Shown one piece after another: positions 16,032-24,999 of a DNA stretch of 64,000 bases. The notes beneath the pieces are model-generated. The model made no database searches. It was not told where the DNA came from and worked only from the letters and a program-made list of their open reading frames with translations. A program made the position numbers and the translations under genes. This stretch comes from Massilia solisilvae (lineage in GTDB: Bacteria > Pseudomonadota > Gammaproteobacteria > Burkholderiales > Burkholderiaceae_D): the NCBI RefSeq assembly GCF_024753215.1, contig NZ_JANUGV010000009.1, positions 1 to 64,000 on the forward strand, in the 5' to 3' direction. The first letter of the stretch is position 1, and every line of letters begins with the position of its first letter.

Positions 16032-16688
16032 TTACGCTCCTTTCTGTGCTTTGGCTTTGACGGCGGGCTTGACGACCACTTGGCCGTTCTTTGCGCCAGG
16101 GACCGCGCCTTTGACCAGCAGCAGCTGGCGTTCGGCGTCGATGCGAGCGATTTCCAGGTTCTGGGTGGTGACAGTGACGTCACCCAGGTGACCGGTCATG
16201 CGCTTACCCGGGAACACGCGGCCCGGATCCTGCGCCATACCGATCGAGCCCGGCACATTGTGCGAACGCGAGTTACCGTGGGTAGCACGGCCGGAGGCGA
16301 AGTTGTAGCGCTTGATGGTACCGGCGTAGCCTTTACCGATCGAGGTGCCTTGCACGTCGATTTTCTGGCCGACTTCGAACATCGAAACGTTGATGGTGTC
16401 GCCGGTTTTGAGTTCGGCAGCTTTAGCGGCGTCGACGCGGAATTCCTTCAGCATCGTGCCGGCTTCGACGCCAGCTTTGGCGTAGTGACCCGCAGCGGCC
16501 TTGTTCACGCGCGAGGCGCGACGCTGACCGAATGCGACCTGAACAGCGGCGTAGCCGTCAGTTTCAGGAGTTTTTACTTGCGCAACACGGTTGTTCGACA
16601 CGTCCAGCACGGTGACAGGGATCGAATCCCCGTCATCCGTGAAGATGCGCATCATGCCAACCTTGCGACCGAGGAGGCCCAGGCTCAT
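16032..16688 (-). CDS. rplC: 50S ribosomal protein L3
   Basis: The 218-residue L3 starts MSLGLLGRKVGMMRIFTDDG and has SRSHNVPGSIGMAQDPGRVF, the loop that approaches the peptidyl-transferase centre. It initiates large-subunit assembly. It is the first gene of the S10 group here because rpsJ is displaced. A promoter lies about 95 bp upstream. Confidence 0.99.
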   Translation of the reverse strand: MSLGLLGRKVGMMRIFTDDGDSIPVTVLDVSNNRVAQVKTPETDGYAAVQVAFGQRRASRVNKAAAGHYAKAGVEAGTMLKEFRVDAAKAAELKTGDTINVSMFEVGQKIDVQGTSIGKGYAGTIKRYNFASGRATHGNSRSHNVPGSIGMAQDPGRVFPGKRMTGHLGDVTVTTQNLEIARIDAERQLLLVKGAVPGAKNGQVVVKPAVKAKAQKGA

Positions 16689-16781
16689 TTTTTCTCCATT
16701 CCCACCTACGATTGGGCGGGGCTAGTTCAACTACTAAAAACGTACGGACCCAAAAAAGACGAATCCATACCGAAGCCGGCT

Positions 16782-16810
16782 AGTATAGCCCGCAGAAGGA
16801 CTTGACGCAA
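16782..16810 (-). promoter_or_regulatory. Promoter of the S10 group (rplC start)
   Basis: On the minus strand a -10 TATACT (16782-16787) is 17 bp from a -35 TTGCGT (16805-16810). The predicted start gives a leader of about 85 nt to the rplC ATG. The -10 is identical to that of the rpsL promoter. This explains how rplC is expressed although rpsJ is no longer adjacent. Confidence 0.65.
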
Positions 16811-16994
16811 CAAGTAATTTGGAGGTATGTCGGGTTAACGCACGCAATGCCTGCCGGCCGTGCGCGCCAGCCGACAGCGGGCCGGGCAATCCCCCCACCC
16901 GGTGGGGAATCGTGCGCCGGCCCCGCCAACGCGTGGGCGCATGATGTTAGATTGGTAGTCCCGGGCCGCTGCCCACAACCACCCACGCACACCA

Positions 16995-17318
16995 ATGAAA
17001 CCGATCATCGTATCGCTGCTGGCCATCGCGGCCGGCCTGGCCGCGCCCGCTCAGGCCCAGGACAAGAAACAGGCAATCGAAGGCTACAAGGACATGTGCA
17101 TGCAGGCGGCCAGCATGCCCAAGCCCTACGGCGAGTACGACCTGAAGGGCAACCCCAAGCTGGACGCCTACTGCGGCTGCTTCGGCGCGCAGTTTGCCGA
17201 GAGCGTCATGAAGGTGGACCCGAAGGCCAAGCCGCCCACCGCCGACGAGGCCACCAAACGCGACCTGACTATGCGCAACACCTGCCGCCAGAAGCTGGGG
17301 CTGCCACTGGCCAAGTAA
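16995..17318 (+). CDS. Small secreted four-cysteine protein
   Basis: The 107-residue product has a clear Sec signal peptide (MKPIIVSLLAIAAGLAAPAQ, cleavage probably after AQA near residue 21). The short mature domain has Cys35, Cys60, Cys62 and Cys97, suggesting two disulfides or a metal site. No family was recognised. No Shine-Dalgarno is visible before the ATG. It is 4 bp from the next gene and oriented opposite to the surrounding ribosomal genes. Confidence 0.75.
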   Translation: MKPIIVSLLAIAAGLAAPAQAQDKKQAIEGYKDMCMQAASMPKPYGEYDLKGNPKLDAYCGCFGAQFAESVMKVDPKAKPPTADEATKRDLTMRNTCRQKLGLPLAK

Positions 17319-17322
17319 GACG

Positions 17323-17847
17323 ATGCGCTCCGATACCGGCTTCCCGCTCGACGGCGGCTGCGATTGCGGCCATATCCGCTACCGCATGCATCGCAACCCG
17401 CTGTTCGTGCATTGCTGCCATTGCCGGTGGTGCCAGCGCGAGACCGGCTCGGCCTTCGTGCTCAACGCCATGATCGAGGCCGACCATGTTGAGTTGCTGC
17501 ACGGCGCGCCGCAGGTGGTCAACACGCCTTCCGCCAGCGGCAAGGGTCAGATGATCGCGCGCTGCCCGCACTGCCTGATCGCGCTCTGGAGCCATTACTC
17601 GAGCAATGGCCCGCTGCTGCGCTTCGTGCGCGTGGGAACGCTCGACAACCCCGACGCGCTGCCGCCCGACATTCACATCTATACGGCGTCGAAACAGCCG
17701 TGGGTGGTGCTGCCGCAAGGCGCGCCTGTCATGGCCGAGTATTACGATCGGGACCAGTACTGGCCAGCCGAGAGCCTGGCGCGCAGGGCGGCGCTGCTAC
17801 CGAGGATCGAGGCCTGGAAGAACTCCCAGGAACATCCAGGAAGCTGA
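17323..17847 (+). CDS. GFA-family zinc protein (formaldehyde-activating-like)
   Basis: The 174-residue cytoplasmic protein has the zinc-ligand pattern of the GFA/CENP-V family: GGCDCGHIRY near the start, HCCHCRWCQRETGSAF (about residues 30-45), and ARCPHC (about 79-84). The founding member binds glutathione and speeds its reaction with formaldehyde. Most relatives have no proven substrate, so only the fold is assigned. It is probably co-transcribed with the small secreted protein 4 bp upstream. Its stop codon overlaps a TGAGCA-CGCA-TGCTCA hairpin (17845-17860). Confidence 0.85.
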   Translation: MRSDTGFPLDGGCDCGHIRYRMHRNPLFVHCCHCRWCQRETGSAFVLNAMIEADHVELLHGAPQVVNTPSASGKGQMIARCPHCLIALWSHYSSNGPLLRFVRVGTLDNPDALPPDIHIYTASKQPWVVLPQGAPVMAEYYDRDQYWPAESLARRAALLPRIEAWKNSQEHPGS

Positions 17848-17872
17848 GCACGCATGCTCAGAGGAAGGGAAC

Positions 17873-17949
17873 TGGTGGGCGGTGCAGGATTCGAACCTGC
17901 GACCCCTTGGATGTCGACCAAGTATTCTAACCAGCTGAACTAACCGCCC
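17873..17949 (-). tRNA. tRNA-Val (anticodon GAC), with C at position 33
   Basis: The 77-nt minus-strand sequence folds as a cloverleaf. The acceptor stem is GGGCGGT / ACCGCCC, the discriminator is A, and CCA is encoded. The D arm has the GTTC/GAAT stem, and the T arm has GTTCGAA. The anticodon stem is CTTGG/CCAAG with a seven-base loop TCGACAT, giving anticodon GAC. Position 33, almost always U, reads C. Anticodon and A73 fit valine. An aspartate reading would need GUC and G73, which are absent. Confidence 0.88.
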
Positions 17950-17959
17950 GGGGACCGGC

Positions 17960-17989
17960 ATTATAAATAGGTATTGCCTGGTTGTGCAA
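17960..17989 (-). promoter_or_regulatory. Promoter of tRNA-Val
   Basis: On the minus strand a perfect -10 TATAAT (17960-17965) lies 18 bp from a -35 TTGCAC (17984-17989). Transcription would start only a few bases before the mature tRNA 5' end, with a GC-rich discriminator typical of stable-RNA promoters. The tRNA is thus independent of rpsJ. Confidence 0.8.
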
Positions 17990-18042
17990 CTGCCACACGA
18001 AAGAAATTGCAGATGCGGCCGCGCCAGGCCGCCCGCCGCCAT

Positions 18043-18080
18043 AAAAAAAGCCGGAGCGCTCGCGCGCATCCGGCTTTTTT
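18043..18080 (-). terminator. Bidirectional terminator after rpsJ
   Basis: The stem GCCGGA (18050-18055) / TCCGGC (18069-18074) is flanked by seven A and six T. It terminates rpsJ on the minus strand, about 25 nt after the stop codon. It therefore cuts rpsJ off from the downstream tRNA and S10 group. Confidence 0.9.
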
Positions 18081-18105
18081 GCGTCGGCGGCCGGGCCGCG
18101 ACGGA

Positions 18106-18423
18106 TTACTGCAGTTTGATTTCGACGTCCACGCCAGCCGGCAGGTCCAGCTTCATCAGCGCGTCAACGGTCTTGTCGGTCGGGTCCACGATGTCCATCA
18201 GGCGCTGGTGCGTACGGATTTCGAACTGGTCGCGCGAGGTCTTGTTCACGTGCGGCGAACGCAGCACGTCGAAACGCTGGATGCGGGTCGGCAGCGGGAC
18301 CGGGCCCTTGACCACTGCGCCGGTGCGCTTGGCGGTATCGACGATTTCCAGGGCGGACTGGTCGATCAGCTTGTAGTCGAACGCTTTCAGGCGGATGCGG
18401 ATTTTTTGATTCGGAGCGGACAT
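18106..18423 (-). CDS. rpsJ: 30S ribosomal protein S10 / NusE
   Basis: The 105-residue S10 starts MSAPNQKIRIRLKAFDYKLI and has the FDVLRSPHVNKTSRDQFEIR core. It is both a small-subunit head protein and the NusE antitermination factor. It normally leads the S10 operon or follows tuf. Here it stands alone: an intrinsic terminator lies just upstream (18470-18498) and another just downstream (18043-18080). A possible -10 GATACT at 18509-18514 would place the upstream hairpin at the start of its own leader. No good -35 was found. Confidence 0.98.
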   Translation of the reverse strand: MSAPNQKIRIRLKAFDYKLIDQSALEIVDTAKRTGAVVKGPVPLPTRIQRFDVLRSPHVNKTSRDQFEIRTHQRLMDIVDPTDKTVDALMKLDLPAGVDVEIKLQ

Positions 18424-18469
18424 TACTATTCCTTAAAGAACGAACCGCGCAGCAGGGACTCGCGGCAAT

Positions 18470-18498
18470 AAAAAAACGCAGCCGGGGGACCGGATGCG
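18470..18498 (-). terminator. Terminator between metalloprotease gene and rpsJ
   Basis: On the minus transcript CGCATCCGG pairs with CCGGCTGCG (one mismatch) around a 4-base loop, followed by seven U. It lies 80 nt after the metalloprotease-like stop codon and only 46 nt before the rpsJ start. It either ends the upstream gene or acts as an attenuator in the rpsJ leader. Confidence 0.8.
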
Positions 18499-18578
18499 CA
18501 GCAGGGTCAGTATCGTAACACGGTTTCGTGCCCGAGGTATACCTTCTTGTCGGCTTCTGTTGCGTTTGCCACCGGGTG

Positions 18579-19988
18579 TCAGCGGATCCGGGTCGCCATG
18601 GTCGAGCGGCCGCGGGTGGCCAGGAACCACGGCTTGCAGCGCATCCCCGCCACCAGGCCGGCAGAACAGTCGAGCTCGGTCTTCGCTTCGCCGCGGCGGG
18701 CGAAATGGTCGTACAGCGACATCGCGTAGGCGTCCAGCGGCCGCTCCGACAGGACGATGGTCGCGCTGCGGAATTGCTTCTGGGCGCTTGCCGCATCCGG
18801 TACCCGGGGGCCGGCCGCGGCGATGATGTCGGCCACGCGGATCGGCGTGATGTCGGCGGCGGCCAGCGCCTGCCCGGCGCGTATTTCCAGGTTCTGGTCT
18901 TTCAGCGCGAAATACTCGGGCACCTCGGCGGCGCTCGCCAGGCCCATCAGGTACAGCTCGAGCATGTTGAAGGTGGTCAGGTCCCCCGGGTTTGGCTCGC
19001 CGACGACGTAGCCGCCGTTGCTGTCCGGCGCAAAACTGTACAGGTACTGGCCGCCCTGCGCGCTGGGCGGGATGCTGAAACCCATCACATTGATCGCCAC
19101 GCTGCCCTTCGGCCAGTGCGGCGTGCCGCCCGCCAGCGGCGCGTTGGGCAGATAATTGATCCACTGGTGTCCCGTTTCGTGCAGGAAGCCGACGCCGCCG
19201 TGGTCGAAGAAGGCGGACAGCGGGAACACGTTGTAGCCCATCAGCCTGGCTGCGCTGCCGAAGGTGGCGCCCACGTCCATGCGCTGGGCGCCGATGCCCG
19301 ACACGGCATTCCTGACCATGCCGTGGTGGCGGTTGTCGCGCACGCCGTCCACCAGGACGATGTTCAGGAAGTCGAACTGGTCGGGGTGGGTCGTGTAGAA
19401 GCGCCTGGCCCAGAACGCGGGGTCCAGGCTGGCCAGCTGGTCGGACCGGGCCAGGTAGCTGACGACGTAGTCGGTTTCCTGCCCAAGATCGACCGGATAC
19501 AGCTGGGCATTGCCGATCGCGGCCGTCCACACCTCCGCAAACACGTTGTAGGTGGCATCGGCGCCGGCGACCCGCAGCGCGCCGACGTACGGCCGGTTGA
19601 CCCACTCCGGCTTGTTCTGTGCCAGCACGGTCGCGGCCGGCAACTGCACGGTCCAGATGCCATCATCTGCGGTCCTGTCGCCGCCGGCACCATCGTCGCG
19701 CAGCGGATAGGGCTTGCCGTCGATGGTCAGGGTGGCTGCGGTGGTCTTGCCGCTGACCTGGGCCTCGAACAGCACCGGCTCGGCCTGGGTCTCCGGAATG
19801 ACGTAGGGGCTCCAGCGCTGGCGCAGCACGGTCGGCGGCGTTACGGCTGGCGCCACTGGGCCGCCGTCGGCGCTGGCATCGACCGAAATGGGCGGCGCGA
19901 TGCGCCCGCCACAGGCGGCGAACGTGCCAAGCGCACCCGCCAGGACGAGCGGGGCGATGCGGTTGCGGGTAAGCGAGCGGTGAGCCAA
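18579..19988 (-). CDS. Putative zinc metalloprotease lipoprotein (HETGH)
   Basis: This 469-residue protein begins with a TTG start supported by AAGGAG seven bases upstream. An N-terminal signal ends in a relaxed lipobox (FAAC, Cys26). Residues about 60-150 form a beta-rich domain (IDGKPYPLRDDGAGGDRTAD) resembling 'choice-of-anchor'-type surface domains. HETGH at 270-274 is a classic HExxH zinc site, and FNMLELYLMGL downstream could supply a third ligand. No specific peptidase family was recognised. It has its own promoter (20030-20058) and a terminator, and it splits the usual tuf-rpsJ neighbourhood. Confidence 0.75.
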   Translation of the reverse strand: MAHRSLTRNRIAPLVLAGALGTFAACGGRIAPPISVDASADGGPVAPAVTPPTVLRQRWSPYVIPETQAEPVLFEAQVSGKTTAATLTIDGKPYPLRDDGAGGDRTADDGIWTVQLPAATVLAQNKPEWVNRPYVGALRVAGADATYNVFAEVWTAAIGNAQLYPVDLGQETDYVVSYLARSDQLASLDPAFWARRFYTTHPDQFDFLNIVLVDGVRDNRHHGMVRNAVSGIGAQRMDVGATFGSAARLMGYNVFPLSAFFDHGGVGFLHETGHQWINYLPNAPLAGGTPHWPKGSVAINVMGFSIPPSAQGGQYLYSFAPDSNGGYVVGEPNPGDLTTFNMLELYLMGLASAAEVPEYFALKDQNLEIRAGQALAAADITPIRVADIIAAAGPRVPDAASAQKQFRSATIVLSERPLDAYAMSLYDHFARRGEAKTELDCSAGLVAGMRCKPWFLATRGRSTMATRIR

Positions 19989-20029
19989 GAGAGTCTCCTT
20001 TGTCCGGCTGTAACTACAGGTCGGCGCAA

Positions 20030-20058
20030 AGGATAGGGCTTTTGGTTGTGCCGGGCAA
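20030..20058 (-). promoter_or_regulatory. Promoter of the metalloprotease-like gene
   Basis: On the minus strand a -10 TATCCT (20030-20035) is 17 bp from a -35 TTGCCC (20053-20058). It lies about 40 bp upstream of the TTG start and just beyond the tuf terminator, so this gene is transcribed independently of the str operon. Confidence 0.55.
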
Positions 20059-20104
20059 CGGCGTTTGCCCGTGGGGAGAACACTTGCCCCACCGGTGGGG
20101 GGGC

Positions 20105-20137
20105 AAAAAACAAATGCCGGGCAAGCCCGGCATTTGT
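20105..20137 (-). terminator. Strong terminator after tuf
   Basis: A 13-bp perfect stem (ACAAATGCCGGGC / GCCCGGCATTTGT) is followed by a run of U on the minus transcript, about 40 nt after the tuf stop codon. It closes the str operon. A separate GC palindrome (CCCCACCGGTGGGG region, about 20085-20100) lies just beyond it. Confidence 0.93.
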
Positions 20138-20176
20138 AGAGAGAACGGGCAGCGTGCGCCGCCCGTGCAGATCGTC

Positions 20177-21367
20177 TTAGGCGATGATCTTGGCGACCAC
20201 ACCTGCGCCGACGGTACGGCCACCTTCGCGGATTGCGAAGCGCAGGCCTTCTTCCATCGCGATCGGGGCGATCAGCTTGACGGTGATCGACACGTTGTCG
20301 CCCGGCATGACCATTTCCTTGTCGGCCGGCAGCACGATCGAACCGGTCACGTCAGTGGTACGGAAGTAGAACTGCGGACGGTAGTTGTTGAAGAACGGGG
20401 TGTGACGGCCGCCCTCGTCCTTCGACAGCACGTACACTTCGCCGGTGAACTCGGTGTGCGGCTTGATCGAACCCGGCTTGGCCAGCACCTGGCCACGCTG
20501 GACTTCTTCACGCTTGGTGCCGCGCAGCAGCAGGCCGACGTTGTCGCCAGCTTGACCCTGGTCCAGCAGCTTGCGGAACATTTCGACGCCGGTCACGGTG
20601 GTCTTCACGGTGTCGACGATACCGACGATTTCGATCTCTTCGCCGACTTTGATGATGCCGCGCTCGACACGACCGGTCACCACGGTACCGCGGCCCGAGA
20701 TCGAGAACACGTCTTCCACCGGCATCAGGAAGGTACCGTCAACAGCACGTTCCGGGGTCGGGATGTAGCTGTCCAGTGCATCGGCCAGCTTCATGATGGC
20801 CTGCTCGCCCAGCTCGCCGGTGTCGCCTTCCAGCGCCATACGTGCCGAACCCTTGATGATCGGCAGGTCGTCGCCCGGGAACTCGTACTTCGACAGCAGC
20901 TCGCGCACTTCCATTTCGACCAGTTCCAGCAGTTCTGCGTCGTCGACCAGGTCGCACTTGTTCAGGAACACGATGATGTACGGAACACCCACCTGGCGAG
21001 CCAGCAGGATGTGCTCGCGGGTCTGCGGCATCGGGCCGTCAGCAGCGGAGCAGACCAGGATCGCGCCGTCCATCTGGGCGGCGCCGGTGATCATGTTCTT
21101 GATGTAGTCAGCGTGGCCCGGGCAGTCAACGTGGGCGTAGTGGCGGTTCGCGGTTTCGTACTCGACGTGCGCGGTGTTGATGGTGATGCCGCGTGCCTTC
21201 TCTTCCGGAGCGGCGTCGATCTGGTCGTAGGCTTTCGCTTCGCCGCCGAATTTCTTCGACAGAACGGTGGCGATTGCTGCGGTCAGGGTGGTCTTGCCGT
21301 GGTCGACGTGGCCGATGGTGCCGACGTTGACGTGCGGCTTAGTCCGCTCGAATTTTTCCTTTGCCAT
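20177..21367 (-). CDS. tuf: Elongation factor Tu
   Basis: The 396-residue EF-Tu delivers aminoacyl-tRNA to the ribosome. It has the G1 loop GHVDHGKTT, G3 DCPGH, G4 NKCD and the SAR motif of G5, followed by domains 2 and 3. Many betaproteobacteria carry two near-identical tuf genes. Only one copy lies in this window. It is the last gene of the str operon and is followed by a strong terminator instead of rpsJ. Confidence 0.99.
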   Translation of the reverse strand: MAKEKFERTKPHVNVGTIGHVDHGKTTLTAAIATVLSKKFGGEAKAYDQIDAAPEEKARGITINTAHVEYETANRHYAHVDCPGHADYIKNMITGAAQMDGAILVCSAADGPMPQTREHILLARQVGVPYIIVFLNKCDLVDDAELLELVEMEVRELLSKYEFPGDDLPIIKGSARMALEGDTGELGEQAIMKLADALDSYIPTPERAVDGTFLMPVEDVFSISGRGTVVTGRVERGIIKVGEEIEIVGIVDTVKTTVTGVEMFRKLLDQGQAGDNVGLLLRGTKREEVQRGQVLAKPGSIKPHTEFTGEVYVLSKDEGGRHTPFFNNYRPQFYFRTTDVTGSIVLPADKEMVMPGDNVSITVKLIAPIAMEEGLRFAIREGGRTVGAGVVAKIIA

Positions 21368-21416
21368 TTTGATCTTCCTTTAAAAGACGATGTACTTGGT
21401 GTTGTTTTTCAAAGGA

Positions 21417-21436
21417 GGCAGGACGCCAGTCCTGCC
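21417..21436 (-). other. Hairpin in fusA-tuf spacer
   Basis: An 8-bp stem (GGCAGGAC / GTCCTGCC) with a 4-base loop lies 13 nt after the fusA stop codon on the minus transcript. It is followed by TCCTTTG, not a true U-run. It may adjust the ratio of tuf to fusA message. Confidence 0.5.
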
Positions 21437-21448
21437 CCCCCGATTTCA

Positions 21449-23554
<2,106 letters not shown>

Positions 23555-23669
23555 AAATTTTCCTAAATCTTTGAATGGACAAAACCGAGCAGCATTTTGA
23601 TTGCCAAAATGTGCCCGGCTTGAACAACGAATACTACTGGGACCGCCCCCGCGGGGGCGGCCGCGTGCC

Positions 23670-24140
23670 TTAGAAGCGGAAGTGCGAGAACGCCTTGTTC
23701 GCTTCAGCCATGCGGTGCACCTCGTCACGGCGCTTCATTGCGCCGCCACGGCCTTCCGCGGCTTCCATCAGCTCGCCACCGAGGCGCTGCGGCATGGATT
23801 TTTCGCTGCGCTTGTTTGCGGCTTCGCGCAACCAACGCATAGACAGCGCCATGCGACGGACCGGACGAACTTCCACTGGCACCTGGTAGTTGGCGCCGCC
23901 GACGCGGCGGGATTTCACCTCGACCATCGGCTTGCAGTTGTTGATCGCGGCCGTGAACACTTCCAGCGGGTCCTTGCCCGATTTTTGCTGGATATGCTCG
24001 AACGCGCCATAGATGATGTTCTCAGCGACCGACTTCTTGCCGGACAGCATCAGAACGTTGACGAACTTGGCGACATCGGTGTTGCCGAATTTCGGATCCG
24101 GCAGAATCTCGCGCTTGGGGACTTCACGACGACGTGGCAT
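23670..24140 (-). CDS. rpsG: 30S ribosomal protein S7
   Basis: The 156-residue S7 starts MPRRREVPKREILPDPKFGN and ends with the MKRRDEVHRMAEANKAFSHF tail. It organises the 3' major 16S domain and contacts E-site tRNA. Two short stems follow its stop: CCGCCCCC-GC-GGGGGCGG near 23643 and CATTTTG-N5-CAAAATG at 23593-23611. Confidence 0.98.
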   Translation of the reverse strand: MPRRREVPKREILPDPKFGNTDVAKFVNVLMLSGKKSVAENIIYGAFEHIQQKSGKDPLEVFTAAINNCKPMVEVKSRRVGGANYQVPVEVRPVRRMALSMRWLREAANKRSEKSMPQRLGGELMEAAEGRGGAMKRRDEVHRMAEANKAFSHFRF

Positions 24141-24264
24141 TTCAATTCCTTCCTGTCTTCAGTTGAGTGCTTTTTCCGCACTCGCGAAAGGCCATCATGA
24201 CCCTTCACTTACTCGGCCTTCCGGCCGGCTCAACTCAATAGATTAAAGCCAAAGCGGCTTGGGA

Positions 24265-24648
24265 TTACTTCTTGGCAGCTTTAGCGCGCTTGGCACCGTA
24301 CTTCGAACGGGCCTGCTTACGGTCTTTCACGCCCTGGGTATCCAGCGCGCCGCGCACCATGTGGTAACGCACACCCGGCAAGTCCTTCACACGACCGCCG
24401 CGCAGCAGCACGACCGAGTGTTCCTGCAGGTTGTGGCCTTCACCGCCGATGTACGAAATGACTTCGAAACCGTTGGTCAGGCGAACTTTGGCGACCTTAC
24501 GCAGTGCCGAGTTCGGCTTCTTCGGGGTCGTCGTGTAGACACGGGTGCACACGCCGCGCTTCTGCGGGCAGTTCTCCAGTGCCGGCGACTTGCTCTTCAC
24601 AACCGCGGCAACGCGCGGCTTGCGAATCAGTTGATTGATGGTTGGCAT
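24265..24648 (-). CDS. rpsL: 30S ribosomal protein S12
   Basis: The 127-residue S12 starts MPTINQLIRKPRVAAVVKSK and has TPKKPNSALRK and GGRVKDLPGVRYHMVRG. The lysines usually altered in streptomycin resistance (about 43 and 88) are unchanged. It shapes the decoding centre. The start at 24648 is chosen by family alignment. It is the first gene of the str operon, with its own promoter and a structured leader. Confidence 0.99.
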   Translation of the reverse strand: MPTINQLIRKPRVAAVVKSKSPALENCPQKRGVCTRVYTTTPKKPNSALRKVAKVRLTNGFEVISYIGGEGHNLQEHSVVLLRGGRVKDLPGVRYHMVRGALDTQGVKDRKQARSKYGAKRAKAAKK

Positions 24649-24683
24649 CGTAAATAAATCCAACAAAATTACTGCGTTGATGA

Positions 24684-24718
24684 CCCGGACGCGAATCCGG
24701 GGACTGAAACCTAGTCCC
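24684..24718 (-). other. Tandem leader hairpins upstream of rpsL
   Basis: Two adjacent stems lie in the rpsL 5' leader: CCCGGA-N6-TCCGGG (24684-24701) and GGGACT-N7-AGTCCC (24700-24718). They share the GG at 24700-24701, so they may be alternative folds. A regulatory role is possible but unproven. Together with the promoter, they account for most of the 350-bp stretch between rpsL and the next gene; nothing else gene-like was seen there. Confidence 0.5.
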
Positions 24719-24809
24719 GACTTTGGACGCACACAGGCGACGAAAGCCACTCTCCGAAGGAGCGGCTGCGAAGGCAATACGATGTGCAGAATAAATTCGA
24801 GAACTCGCG

Positions 24810-24838
24810 AGTATAGACGCGAAGCAGGAACCGGTCAA
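24810..24838 (-). promoter_or_regulatory. Promoter of the str operon
   Basis: On the minus strand -10 TATACT (24810-24815) is 17 bp from -35 TTGACC (24833-24838), one of the best sigma-70-type promoters in the window. It gives a leader of about 155 nt to rpsL. A GATAAT box at 24963-24968 on the plus strand could serve the divergent gene at 25000, but no clear -35 accompanies it. Confidence 0.8.
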
Positions 24839-24999
24839 CCGATTTGCTGCCCGGACCGGCCCGGACGGCCATTCCGGCCGGGTTGACCGGGCCGCGGTGT
24901 GGCGCACGAGAGACAGCCGGCAGGGCGCGCCGGCGCCATGGATTTTCTCACGGCAATGGTTGGATAATAGCTGACTTTTTGCCGTCCCGCCCCTGCCCG

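Noticed and set aside
17873..17949. Reading the tRNA as tRNA-Asp(GTC)
   Set aside because: It would require shifting the anticodon stem out of register, and the discriminator base is A rather than the G expected for aspartate.
23555..23728. N-terminal extension of fusA
   Set aside because: The added residues do not match EF-G, cover the structured rpsG-fusA spacer, and lie upstream of a well-placed AGGA for the standard start.
24649..24777. N-terminal extension of rpsL
   Set aside because: It would add 43 residues absent from all known S12 proteins and lies in the leader with hairpins.
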